Source of the DNA: Nepenthes gracilis
Taxonomy: Eukaryota > Streptophyta > Magnoliopsida > Caryophyllales > Nepenthaceae
Length of the DNA: 64,000 nucleotides
Direction: 5' to 3'
NCBI GenBank assembly: GCA_033239525.1
Contig: BSYO01000031.1
Location: 4,049,793 to 4,113,792 of the forward strand
In this document: positions 54,355 through 64,000 of the stretch, in pieces
Layout of the letters: every line of letters starts with the position of its first letter
Numbering within the stretch: the first letter of the stretch is position 1
Position numbers and translations under genes: made by a program
Notes under the pieces: model-generated
Databases searched by the model: none
Told to the model about the DNA's origin: nothing
Seen by the model: only the letters and a program-made list of their open reading frames with translations

Positions 54355-54790
54355 TGTTAGAAATATGTCCCACATGATGAGACATATGAATTATTGATTT
54401 ATTGAATTAATTAAATAATCCTATTAGTTTATATATATTTAATTATTTAGAAATTTCCTAAAAAGACATGCTTATTTGAGACATATCCTTTGATGGAAAG
54501 GATAAGGGCATTTTGGTAATTTGGGAATGGTCCTCTCTCCCTCTATAAAAGGAAGTCCTTGGCCATCATTTGGAGACATTCACATAACTTGTTTTCACAA
54601 GTTAAGAAAGGAGAAGAGAGAAATCATCTCCTAGTTCTTCGAGAAAAGAACAATTACGGTATTGCATAAAGGATTATGCTTTATGGATCCAGGTATGCTT
54701 ATTCACTCTTTATATATGATTGATTGTTGAAGAAATATGGTAATAAAGATCCTGTGAATCAAAGTATTATCTCACTAATGTTTTCTTACA
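54355..54790 (+). repeat. Copia-3 3' LTR
   Basis: 436 bp, same termini as the 5' LTR. It differs mainly by one- or two-base indels and two small clusters of substitutions. Confidence 0.94.
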
Positions 54791-54795
54791 CTTAG

Positions 54796-55849
54796 TAGAG
54801 GCCTTTTAAGAGTTACAACCATATTAGAGAAATATCCACGGAGTACTATCGATCCTTTTCAATATTGATGTAAAATTATTAAAAATAGAGACCTAATACA
54901 GTTAAATATTAACATAAATAGAGGAGATATGTCGAAGTTTACTACCAAAAGAAAAACCATTTATTTTCCTAGGAATTTATTTTGAGTAATTTTATAAATG
55001 AAAACTTAGTAATCTAATGTAGTCGGTGGAGAAGGAATAAGGGGCACACCCAAATAGCTAATAAGAGGACTATTGGCATATTTCAAACAAACTATCAATA
55101 CAACTAACAAAGTATTCATTTTTATCAAAGCTTAGGACCAAACTTGAAAAAATCATTAAAATTTGAGAGGTATTTTGGTTAAGATATTAATTGAGGTTGA
55201 TGTTGTTGGGTAGATGATCATCAATTTGAGGATCTATATTTATCTTGAATATGAATCTTTCAAATAAAGTCATACATTTAAAGTTTAATTCAAAATTTTA
55301 AACCGAATACCAATACAATAGAGATCTATATTGCCACAACATTTTTTAAGATGCAGGTTTTTGGATAATCAGTCTTTCAAATCTAATTAATAAAGTTGAT
55401 CCTTATTTTTTCAAAACTTTACAAATTTGAGCTAGAATATAAAGGCTATACATAAACAAAGACAATCACACACCATTGATCTAACCATGATGCCATAGCT
55501 CTTCTTATATCAACTGTGCTAATATCATTAAATTTTTGGTTGAAAGGATACTTAATGGCAAATAATTTTGACTGAATGCATAGGAGATTTTCCTTGGCAA
55601 ATCTGCCAAAAATGAGAAAAATAATTTAATGCCATTTTTCAACATCCCAATTTCATGCTTTTTGTATAAATGGAAACTTAATCGCTACACTCCACAAATA
55701 CACTAAAGCAACGGGTTCTGTTGGTTTTCCACAATCATGCATGTAATTGAAGGAAAAATCCACAATCAGATCTATAATTGATTGGTTTTCCCGGATTGAG
55801 ATATTATGAATGAAATTGTAGTAGACCTTTCCTCAAATGAATAAAAAAT
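54796..55849. other. AT-rich intergenic DNA
   Basis: Continues the host sequence interrupted by Copia-3. No gene or RNA feature seen. It would be the place to look for the lost N-terminal part of copy D, but none was recognised. Confidence 0.5.
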
Positions 55850-56950
55850 CATGAAATTAGAACCATGGATTATATTACGGAAGTATAGTATCCTCTGGCA
55901 TGCCATTGATATTATGGTGAAGACTCAAGAATTACCTTGATCGCGTATCCTGACCACTTATTAGAGTGGGTAATATCATTGGTAAGCCTTAGGATATTAC
56001 TGTGGAAGGATGATGACTGCCTCTGGATCGTGGGAGGTTAGGGGGCGTACACCAGATGATAGGTGTGTCACTCACCATGTGGTGTTCGGCCTTTTCTAGG
56101 TAGTTCATTATTGGACGTTGATTATATCGTTCAGCCTTAAATCATGTGGGGTATCATGATCCTTCATTATCCTCCCGCACCTTTAGTTAGTAAGGCTTAC
56201 TGACCCTAATCCGCAAAGATGAAAAATAATGCATAATTTACATTTCAAAGAAGAGAAGGACAAACATGAGAATTTAATTGCATTCCAAAGCACATTCGAT
56301 CATATTTTATATTTGCGCACCCACAATATAATCATATATCTCTTTTACTTTATTGTGCTTATATTTTTGCTTTATTTTGCTTATATCACTTACCGTCTTG
56401 ATTAAGTTGCACTTGTTGAGCTGTTAGCTCACTATTACTTCTTATTATCTCCAATTTAGCCCTGGTTTGATTTTTTTAATGGGACAACCTAGAGATTTGA
56501 AGTGGTCTAGGCTTGGATATGGAAGATCATATTGAATACTTAGAACTTGTAGTTTTACTTATGTCATGAGAAATTATATATACATTTATATCTCTTTCAA
56601 AATCTTAATGTATATTGTACAAATGACTAATGATCAGATAGTTTAATTTTTACTGTCTTTTGAATTTATTATACTTCCATAGGTTATTGTGGACTGATAA
56701 CAGGTACCTATAGGCATTTCTATTTAGCCAACGTTGTATTTAGATACATCACGTGAGAGCCACGAATTATATGGTATTCGAATTTTGTGTAGTCTTGTGT
56801 GACGGTTATTATATATAGTCGGATGTTGGAGTTGTTGGATTGTATAATCATGTGTTGTACGAGAAGGTTGTCTGATTTTTGTATCAACCCAACAACCGTA
56901 TTATAGAGGAAATTTTGTTAGATTTTCAATAGAAAATACGGTCCGTCACA
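55850..56950 (-). mobile_element. Inverted, truncated LTR of the solo-LTR family
   Basis: On the minus strand it starts TGTGACGGACCGTATTTTC at 56950, comparable to TGTCACGACC of LTR 1, and carries the family block GTGAGCTAACAGCTCAACAAG (56432-56412; LTR 1 has GTGAGCCTAAAGCTCAACAAG). Farther along, GGGTAATATCATTGG and CCTAACCTCCCACGATCC resemble the GGGTAATACAAC...CAATCCTCCCAGAGG part of LTR 2. The TTA microsatellite half is missing, so this is a fragment. The left end is approximate. Confidence 0.6.
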
Positions 56951-58552
56951 CAGATAATACACTAATTTTTATTTTATTAATTATTCATATATATATATAT
57001 ATATATTCACTCATAAATTTCTACATACCCCACATCCGCTACTAACCTCTCTCTATCACGTGCACACACACCTTCAGCACCCCTGCACTGCTCTTATACA
57101 CACCCAAACTCGCGGTTACACACACGCATGCATAGTAGCAGCACGATTATCAGTTCACACATGTGCACATACATGCATACGCTTACATATATATCTTACA
57201 CCCTATCCACCATTTCGCGCAATTGCCCAAATAGAGCATCAAACTCTGTTTTTCCAATTCATTCCCTTCGTACTTGAGAATCAAAATAGGAGAGTAACTA
57301 TGTAAAATTTCTGTCTTTTAACATGTAAATAAGGTTTAATAGCATCAATATATTGATTATTGTGCATCAATGTCATTGATTCTTCATCACCCAAGCCGAA
57401 GGCTTTGTTTCTACCCAACAAATGGGCTCACGATGAAATGCGGTCAAATCCCATGAAATCAAGGCATCCAGCAAAGGAATACGATCAATAATAAGAGGAA
57501 AGGGATTTACCTGCAATAATTAGGAAATCACTTGCGAAAATTGGAATATCACTTGCAAAATAGAAAGATTACGAACGAAATCTCAAATCAACTTGTCTCA
57601 ATTTCGTGTTCTTCTTTCGGCAACGACAACAGCGATACAAATCGAGACGACAACGACACCAACCAACGGCGGCTTATTTGCAGATGCAGTTTCCCGCCCC
57701 AGATTCATGATGGCGATTAACAGCAGCAACGACGAGGAACAAAGGCGACAACATCAGCTACACGGCTAGGGTTTCACGATCGTGACCTCTTCTTCCATTG
57801 CATGCCCTCCCATTCCCCTCTTCGGTTCGTCCTCACCTTTCTTAAATAGTGGGAGATCTTAGTTAATTTCATTTCTTTCCCCTCGTCGCAACCCTCGTGC
57901 GCCGTTTTTGCTTTTCTATTCTCTCCCTTCCTTCTCCTCCTTTCTTTTTCTTTTTTTTCTTCCTGCTTTCTTTTCTCCCTTCTCTTCTTCTTCGTTTCCT
58001 TATTATTAATATTATTAATATTAATAATAATATTATTATATAATATTACATATATATATATATATATTATTATAATTATTTATTTTATTATTATATTATA
58101 TACGTTAATATAAACATATTTTAATGTATATATTTGTGTATTAATTTATTACTCATTAAAATATTAATAATTTAATTAGTTATCAAACTACCACTACAAT
58201 AATATTTAAAATTTTAATCTAAATTTTTAATATTTTAATTTTTTAAAAAATTAATTATATTTTCAGTTAATGAATACTAATAAACTAAAATTTACCTGAT
58301 AATTATTTAATTAATTAATTTTTTTAAAAATTAACTAAATTTTTTATTTAATATCTTAAACTTTAATCAATAATCTAAATATCAAAACCGAATCTACCGA
58401 TCCAAGTACTCTAAATTTATTAATTTCGAATATCTAAGCCCAAATATACTTTAAAGTCATATTTTTATCCCAAATTATGAAACTTTATATCAAAAAAATT
58501 ACTAAAAATAATTATCATAACTGAAAAAAATAAAAATAAAAATAAAAATATT
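56951..58552 (+). mobile_element. LTR 3: 3' half of a solo-LTR family member
   Basis: An AC-rich tract (57058-57200), AAACTCTGTTTTTCC, CTCAATTTCGTGTTCTTC (57597), a CT-rich tract (57890-57990) and a TTATTAATATTA microsatellite (57998-58045), then AT-rich sequence collinear with LTR 2 (ACTAAAATAATTAT near the end). It abuts the inverted fragment on the left and family copy D on the right. It is the insertion that separates copy D from its N-terminal half. Confidence 0.65.
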
Positions 58553-58555
58553 CTG

Positions 58556-58807
58556 AGTGCTGGAGAGGCCGCTGACGGTCAAGCTTGTAATTGCCTCTCC
58601 ATCAAGATCCCCTTGCTGCCACATGCTGTGACCCTGGAGGCATCACCGGAGAACGTTCCGGAGACGAAGAACTTTCCAGAGATGTCTGATCTTCCGAGTT
58701 CCTCGAGAACGATTAATACAGACCGAAGAAAGGAAATGAAGTCATCGGAATGCTCACTGTATTTTGAAGACAATGACGGGAGAGACAACGGCCGACTGTT
58801 ATGTTGA
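58556..58807 (+). pseudogene. Family copy D: C-terminal part of the small membrane protein family
   Basis: The open frame AGEAADGQACNCLSIKIPLL continues with TLEASPENVPETKNFPEMSD, LPSSSRTINTDRRKEM and SSECSLYFED, and ends at TGA 58805-58807. It starts in the linker (AGEA, compare IAGEV of F), keeps LSIK (compare LSIKK of C) and the SPENVPE motif, and has lost most of the cysteine patch. No membrane segment: the sequence before it is LTR 3. A second short segment after the stop (GDDM) is not conserved. It is a remnant cut by an LTR insertion, like C and E. Function unknown. Confidence 0.7.
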
Positions 58808-59499
58808 GTTTGATGACCACATAAACCAGCCGGAGACATCGGACTCGACGCCGCTTTGTTCCTTGTTTCCGGCGACGACATGGCAGCTGCTAGACTTTAA
58901 CTAAATCATTTCTTTTTTTCGGTTTTTAATTTTTTTTCCTCTTCGTAGTTAATTTAATTCTAATGTCATTTTTAATTCTAATGTATAAAAAGTTACCCGT
59001 GAGTTTTTTAATAGAGTCAAAATTTCTATTAAACAATTCAAAATATTAATATTAATACTAAAAATTTTTATTGGATAATTCGAAATATTAGTATTAATTT
59101 AATATTGGATAATGCTAAATAAATTCATATTACAATGAGAGAAGGAATTCTAATTGTATTTTATCTGGTGCAATATTAGAAGACAAGTATTGATAAACTA
59201 ATATTTTTATAATATTCTTTTATATTTTATATTTTTTAAATTATATTGAATCACGTGGTTATATTTAAGTTTGATACATATGTTGAATATATATATATAT
59301 TGATGCTACATAGATTAGTACGTATGCTAAATATCAGAAGAATACAAAAACATATCTATATCTTTACTTATTTTAATTCTATAAAAATAATTATTTTCAT
59401 CTAATTGAACACAATGATGATATCACAACCGTCCACTCCGACTCACTACTATTCCATCATCAACTATCATTATCGGGGGTGGGGTGCAGAATATCGAGG
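58808..59499. other. AT-rich intergenic DNA downstream of copy D
   Basis: 58840-58900 (GGACTCGACGCCGCTTTGTTCC, shortened here) matches 4570-4595 downstream of copy E (GACTTGACGCCGCTTTATTCC), so the D and E remnants share a 3' flank. The rest shows no gene. Confidence 0.6.
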
Positions 59500-59703
59500 G
59501 GAGCTCTATTTCTTAAATAGGTCAAAAGATTTGTTTTATTATTTATTTTTAGATATTAATTTTAATTAAATTATTTTAAATTAATTATTTTTAATAGTTT
59601 TTAAATTTTTTTAAAATAGTTTAATTACAGTCATTTAATAAAAGATGGATAGTCAATATATGAAAAATGAGTCTTTCTATCTCTATAAGAGATGAAACTC
59701 TTC
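59500..59703. mobile_element. MITE-like element, copy 5
   Basis: It starts GGGAGCTCTATTTCTTAAAT and ends CTATAAGAGATGAAACTCTTCC, with the shared AT-rich core (GTTTAATTACAGTCATTTAA). Confidence 0.5.
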
Positions 59704-59943
59704 CAAATTCAAATATCGACACCCCATTATTTTAATTGTAAATTTATTTTAAATATTAATATACTTGATATTAATACATATACATACAAATTACTTCAAA
59801 TAAAATATCATAAAAACCATTACTTTTTGAAAATCTATTTTTATAAAGCAAAGTTATAAACAAAATATAACTATGAAAAAATAAAGAAATATCCTAGGTT
59901 AGTCATTTTCATTCATAACCATACTCAATATGAGATTAAGATA

Positions 59944-60746
59944 TGATGGGTAGTGAATACTCATGGCCCAATTAAAAAACCCGACTCTATGAAATGGGTC
60001 CAAATCCTGAGAAGACATAGAAGCCCAATGTGGTTCAAGAAGCCAGATGGGCTTCGGACACTCGAGGATATGGACAGACGGCTCAAAGGGCTAACTTAGC
60101 TCCAGAGGTTAAGTTAGCTCTAGAGGCTCGAGAACTAAAGCCCACGTCCCATGAAGTACAAAGAATTAGATTGGTCTAAGAAATGATTTCAACCAGAGCT
60201 GCTAGAACACGTGCAGCCTCTACAATACGCCGTCTGTGCAGAGAATGACGACTTTCGACACATGCGTGATGTGATATCTGGTAGCGCCCACCTGCACATA
60301 CGCGATCTTCCTGACATAGCACGACAGACCTGCTAAATTTGATGGCGGGGCAGCCAGCACACACGAGACCACGTGAACGCTCCAAGTAGGACCTCCAATC
60401 CCCTATATAAGTATTCAAGACACGCCTAACAAAGGACCCGGCTTCCACTAATGCATTAAGGCACATAAAGAGAGATAGAGAGTTTTTCTCCCCATGTAAT
60501 TAGAGAGCACCTAGAGAGCCTCGAGTTTCACATGTGCTCCACTCTTTGTACTCACAGAACAACATAGTGAAAGTTTGTCTGGATCTTTAGTCCCGTGATT
60601 TTTTCTCTCTTATTCAGAAGGGAGTTTCCACGTAAAAATATTGTGTGCCATTTTCTCCCTCTTTCCTAGTGCTCATCCAACTTCTTTGGTGTTGCTTTGT
60701 TTTCGGATCTGAATCCATACCATGATCACGATCCGAGGACGCAACA
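59944..60746 (+). mobile_element. Solo LTR 5 (copia-like)
   Basis: 803 bp, TGATGGGTAGTG to GATCCGAGGACGCAACA, flanked by the exact duplication AGATA (59939-59943 and 60747-60751). A TATA box TATATAA lies at 60404-60410. TAGTCCCGTGATTTTTTCTC and CCACGTAAAAATATTGTGTG near 60590-60640 resemble the U5 part of the Copia-1/2 LTRs (CCGTGATTTTTTCC, CACGTAAA, CTTGTGTGCATC). No internal region: a recombination product of a full element. W-box motifs are not prominent here. Confidence 0.88.
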
Positions 60747-60751
60747 AGATA

Positions 60752-61439
60752 AATAAGCACTTGGAGACACGTTTATATACTCATTAGGGTTCCTGATAAT
60801 AACAACAGTTTTTACCTAAAAATCCTAACCAAACAATAAGAAATTCAAACTGAGATACAAATATGTCACGTATAAACTAACATAATTATTCTTAATCCAA
60901 GATAATCTCTTAAAGTTAATTCTTAAATTCTAAACCCATGACTAATAAGGGACAAAATTAGGGAGATCTAAAGGAAATATGCTTAAAATTAACTTCTAAA
61001 ACATGACATTCACCATAGCAAATGAGATCACATTTTTTTGAGATATTATTATTTTTATTTTTGAATTTTCAAACCAAGATAATACTTTTTGTGCATTACT
61101 TTTTTTCGTCAATGTTGAGAGTTTGGGTTAAATTTTTATATAACGACCTCAATTTTAAATAATATTCTAGTGAGAGTTGACTTAACTATGATTTGTGATT
61201 AAGTACTAAATTTGATATATTAATATTTGAAGTAAAAGTATTGAATAAAACATTATAAACATTGCAGGTTCAGATGAGGCTCTCAGTATTAGACATGCAA
61301 AATCGGTTCTTCCTATTATTAGGTTAGAATTATTTTATTTTGAGTGAATATTGAATTTTAAAATTAAAATAAAGTATTTGCATTATAATAGTTGGTACTA
61401 GATGTGCGCTTATATGACATTCATATACAATTTAGTGAT
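60752..61439. other. AT-rich intergenic DNA
   Basis: No gene, RNA feature or recognised repeat seen. Confidence 0.5.
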
Positions 61440-64000
61440 TTTGGTAGAATGGGTGACTCTCATGTGTGAAAAATGTCTTGCTACCAGTTAGCAGTATGGG
61501 TTGCACACGAGAATGGAAGAGGCGTGTTCGTATGTGGGCTAGCAATGTGCGTGTAACTTGTGTATTGCTTGGGTGCCCCTACATTTGATTGTGTTTGGTA
61601 TCTAGACCTAATGAGTGCATAATTAATATTTATACGTTAGTTTGGGTGTTCAAGGCTTTTCACCGATTTTGGAGCATTTTTAGTAGAAAGAGGAGAAGAG
61701 AGAGAAATAAAAGAGAGAAGATGAGAGAAAAAATGAAAGAAGATAATTTCAAAATGATTTTGTATTAAATTTGTGTCGTATTAGAATTAAGACAAACACA
61801 TTTAAATTTATTCTTTTACTATTATTTTTATTTTTATTTTCTTTCGATTCTTTGTTTAAATATACGAGCATATCACCATCTTTTATCTCTTTTGAGTATT
61901 TATTATATGCATATCTATTAAGATATTGGTTAGAAAATCATTAAATTTTTTATTATTTGACTTTTTATATTATTTTTATACAAATATTTAATAAAAATTC
62001 TACTTTGTAAAAGAAAATAGAGAATTTGCTTTATCTCTTATTCAAAAATGTTTCAGATATTTATTATGTAACGAAATATTTTTTTATTTTGACTAAATAA
62101 AAATTATTATAAGAGAATTAACAAATTATATTTAAAATATCTTAGTGTATTATAAATAACTTAGTGATTGAATCTATCATTTACAGGTGAAAAAAATATG
62201 ATATTCAACTACGTCTACAAGGCTTAAAAGTAAACGGTCTGTTATCGGTCTAAATAGTAGTGTATCCGCTTTAGATTATCAGAAATATATATAGTCTAGT
62301 CCTAAAAGTTTATCATTTGACATGAGTCGGTGTACAAGTGATTGATCCTTACTTCTTAGGTTATTATAGATTTTTCAACATATTTCACAAGTTTTTTATA
62401 CTATTAGATACAATTCTAAATGTTTTTGTAGGCCTTCATATGTTTCTGTATATTCATATTTTTCAGAAATTTCATATGTTATTGTGTTATTGAATATGTT
62501 TATCAATAATTCTATCTTCATATTTAAGATAACTTTAATCATTCTTAGGACTAAATTATTTATATTTGGTTACCTTGTTTATATTTTTGTTCAAAGTGTC
62601 TGACTCGATTCTTGGTTTGAACCTTGGTTATAGTTGCGTTTTATTTTAGGCAATATTGTTATCACCCATACTAGGGTCATTATAGAACCATTGTATTTCA
62701 TGCTTAATAGGCACATAAGCCATGCTCATATGCCATAGTAGTATAAATGGCACCTGAGATATGTAGAAATAAAAGCTTGTGATTGTCTAGTAGTTTGGCT
62801 AGCGCTTGATGGTTGCATGAGCTTTATTTCAGGCAATACCTCTACACTTAATGGGTGCTAGAAGAATGTTTGTATGCATTTGTTCTATTAGCTTTATGCC
62901 TGATGAGCACATAAGTGTGCACTTGCACTAACCAATTTGGCATTTAGTTTTGAAGGAGCATAAGTGGTGTAAGCTCACCAATTCATAGAAAAGAGAGAGA
63001 AAGAGAAAAAAAGAAGAGAGAAATAAAGAATATGGAAGAGATTATGGAGTAAAATCTTGAAAAATTTTTAATATTTAACTAAGGCAATTAAATTTTAAGT
63101 CTAATTCTTTGGCCATTTGTTGAACTTTTAGAATTTCTTCTGCATGATAACTAAAAATCTAAGATTCATATTTCTATGTTTCATATAAGCTAATTCATAT
63201 ATATATATTTTTTGACGTTTGGTTCGCATGTATATCATTTATTCCTCAGTTTTTTAAATCATAAAATATATTATTTATGTTCATGTATTATTAAAAAAAA
63301 AAATTCTTAAATTTCTTAAGTTGATGAATGATATTTTCTAGTATATCCTTTCTTTGGTGAGAATTGAAAGAAATCTGCATAATGAAATTAAGTTAAACCT
63401 TTTAATTTTAAAATTTTAGAAAATATGCATGTTTTGTAAAAATTTCTTTTATTTCTTTGAAAATGAAATATCATAAGAAATAAAAAAAAAATATATATAT
63501 ATATTCATATTTCAAAATATATTAAGAAAAAAACAAGGTCTTATGAATGTCCTCTCATGTATTATAATAGTGGATAAGTTTCCATTTATAGAGATAGAAT
63601 ATATATAGCCCTCTTACGGGTTTCCTATAGTGGAGCAAGGTCAATATTTATAGAATAAAAAAATATATATAAATCAAAATTTGTTTCTTCACTCGAGTTG
63701 ATGAGATTTATCGTTGATCTTTACTTTATTTATTCCCTTTGCTCATTCTCAATAAATTATGTTTGTTGTCATGTCTCTTATTTAATTGCTAATCTTTTAT
63801 CTTACCTCATATTATTATACATTTTAGATTAATAGGTTTAGATCATTTTCAAATTTCAAACCATTGGGTGTTTATTTTTGGAAGATCATATTGAAAATGC
63901 GCATTTTTTATGATGTTGTTGTAAAACCATTCAAATGTTTTAAATACAATTGGGAATGTTTGAGGTTTTATAGCATGGCCCGGGACCATTCATCCTTTTG
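61440..64000. repeat. Long dispersed repeat, copy 2 (runs off the window)
   Basis: Direct copy of 42770-47745 without the extra 2.5-kb segment; homology continues to the last base of the window. Purine-rich AGAGAGAAA runs at 61690-61740 and 62985-63040 match those at 42945-42990 and 46695-46745. Confidence 0.75.

Larger units (their letters stand above)
50014..54790 (+). mobile_element. Copia-3: Ty1/copia element with full LTRs, gag mostly deleted
   Basis: 4777 bp flanked by the exact duplication CTTAG (50009-50013 and 54791-54795). LTRs 50014-50443 and 54355-54790. Primer-binding site TGGTATCAGAGC at 50446, polypurine tract GCCAAGTGGGAAAA at 54341. Only the end of gag (zinc knuckle) remains, followed by protease, integrase, RT and RNase H with frameshifts. 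It is distinct from Copia-1/2 in LTR and RT sequence. The LTRs are very similar apart from indels and a few clustered substitutions, so the insertion is probably younger than the others. Confidence 0.95.

Overview
This window is plant nuclear DNA, most likely from a eudicot. It is AT-rich, has intron-style splice sites and plant-type promoters, and is dominated by nested LTR retrotransposons (Ty1/copia and Ty3/gypsy), one TRIM, MITE-like elements and LTR microsatellites. No prokaryotic feature, CRISPR array, rRNA gene or tRNA gene was seen. Only two reading frames look like intact host genes.

The host content is one gene family that I do not recognise: small single-pass membrane proteins of 144-163 residues. 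Their order is an N-terminal membrane segment, a short linker, a basic/cysteine patch, a Pro/Glu-rich stretch and a C-terminal PP-x-F ... I-x-E-E-x-R-E block. Six copies or remnants lie across 54 kb: E (4254-4505, +, C-terminal fragment), A (7970-8461, +, intact), B (20124-20535, +, pseudogene), C (40016-39938 plus 34468-34129, -, split by a copia element), F (48558-48124, -, intact) and D (58556-58807, +, C-terminal fragment). A and B lie in a direct duplication that includes their flanks (about 5400-8785 and 19187-20850). The locus reads as a birth-and-death gene cluster broken up by transposons.

Layout. 1-4238: 3' part of Copia-1, cut by a 2.47-kb solo LTR (446-2912). 4254-4505: remnant E. 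5924-6455: complete TRIM. 6858-8504: MITEs and gene A. 10512-19038: minus-strand Tat-type gypsy element G1 with gag, protease and the start of RT, cut by a 3.1-kb solo LTR (12765-15877). 19187-20850: pseudogene B. 20851-25828: G2, a gag/pol-less relative of G1 made largely of tandem repeats. 25830-29840: composite with inverted-repeat arms around a small intron-containing gene remnant. 30911-32954: G3, a short G1/G2 relative with an inverted terminus. 34129-40016: gene C split by Copia-2 (34474-39937). 42770-47745: long dispersed repeat, repeated at 61440-64000. 48124-48558: gene F. 50014-54790: Copia-3. 55850-58552: two head-to-head pieces of the microsatellite-bearing LTR family, then remnant D. 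59944-60746: another solo LTR. The rest is AT-rich sequence in which I see no genes.

Six insertions have exact 5-bp target-site duplications readable from the sequence (GAAAT, ACTAT, ATTTC, AAAGA, CTTAG, AGATA), so their boundaries are firm. No retroelement here looks able to move by itself: Copia-1, Copia-2 and Copia-3 carry frameshifts or deletions, G1 lacks most of pol, and G2 and G3 have no recognisable genes.
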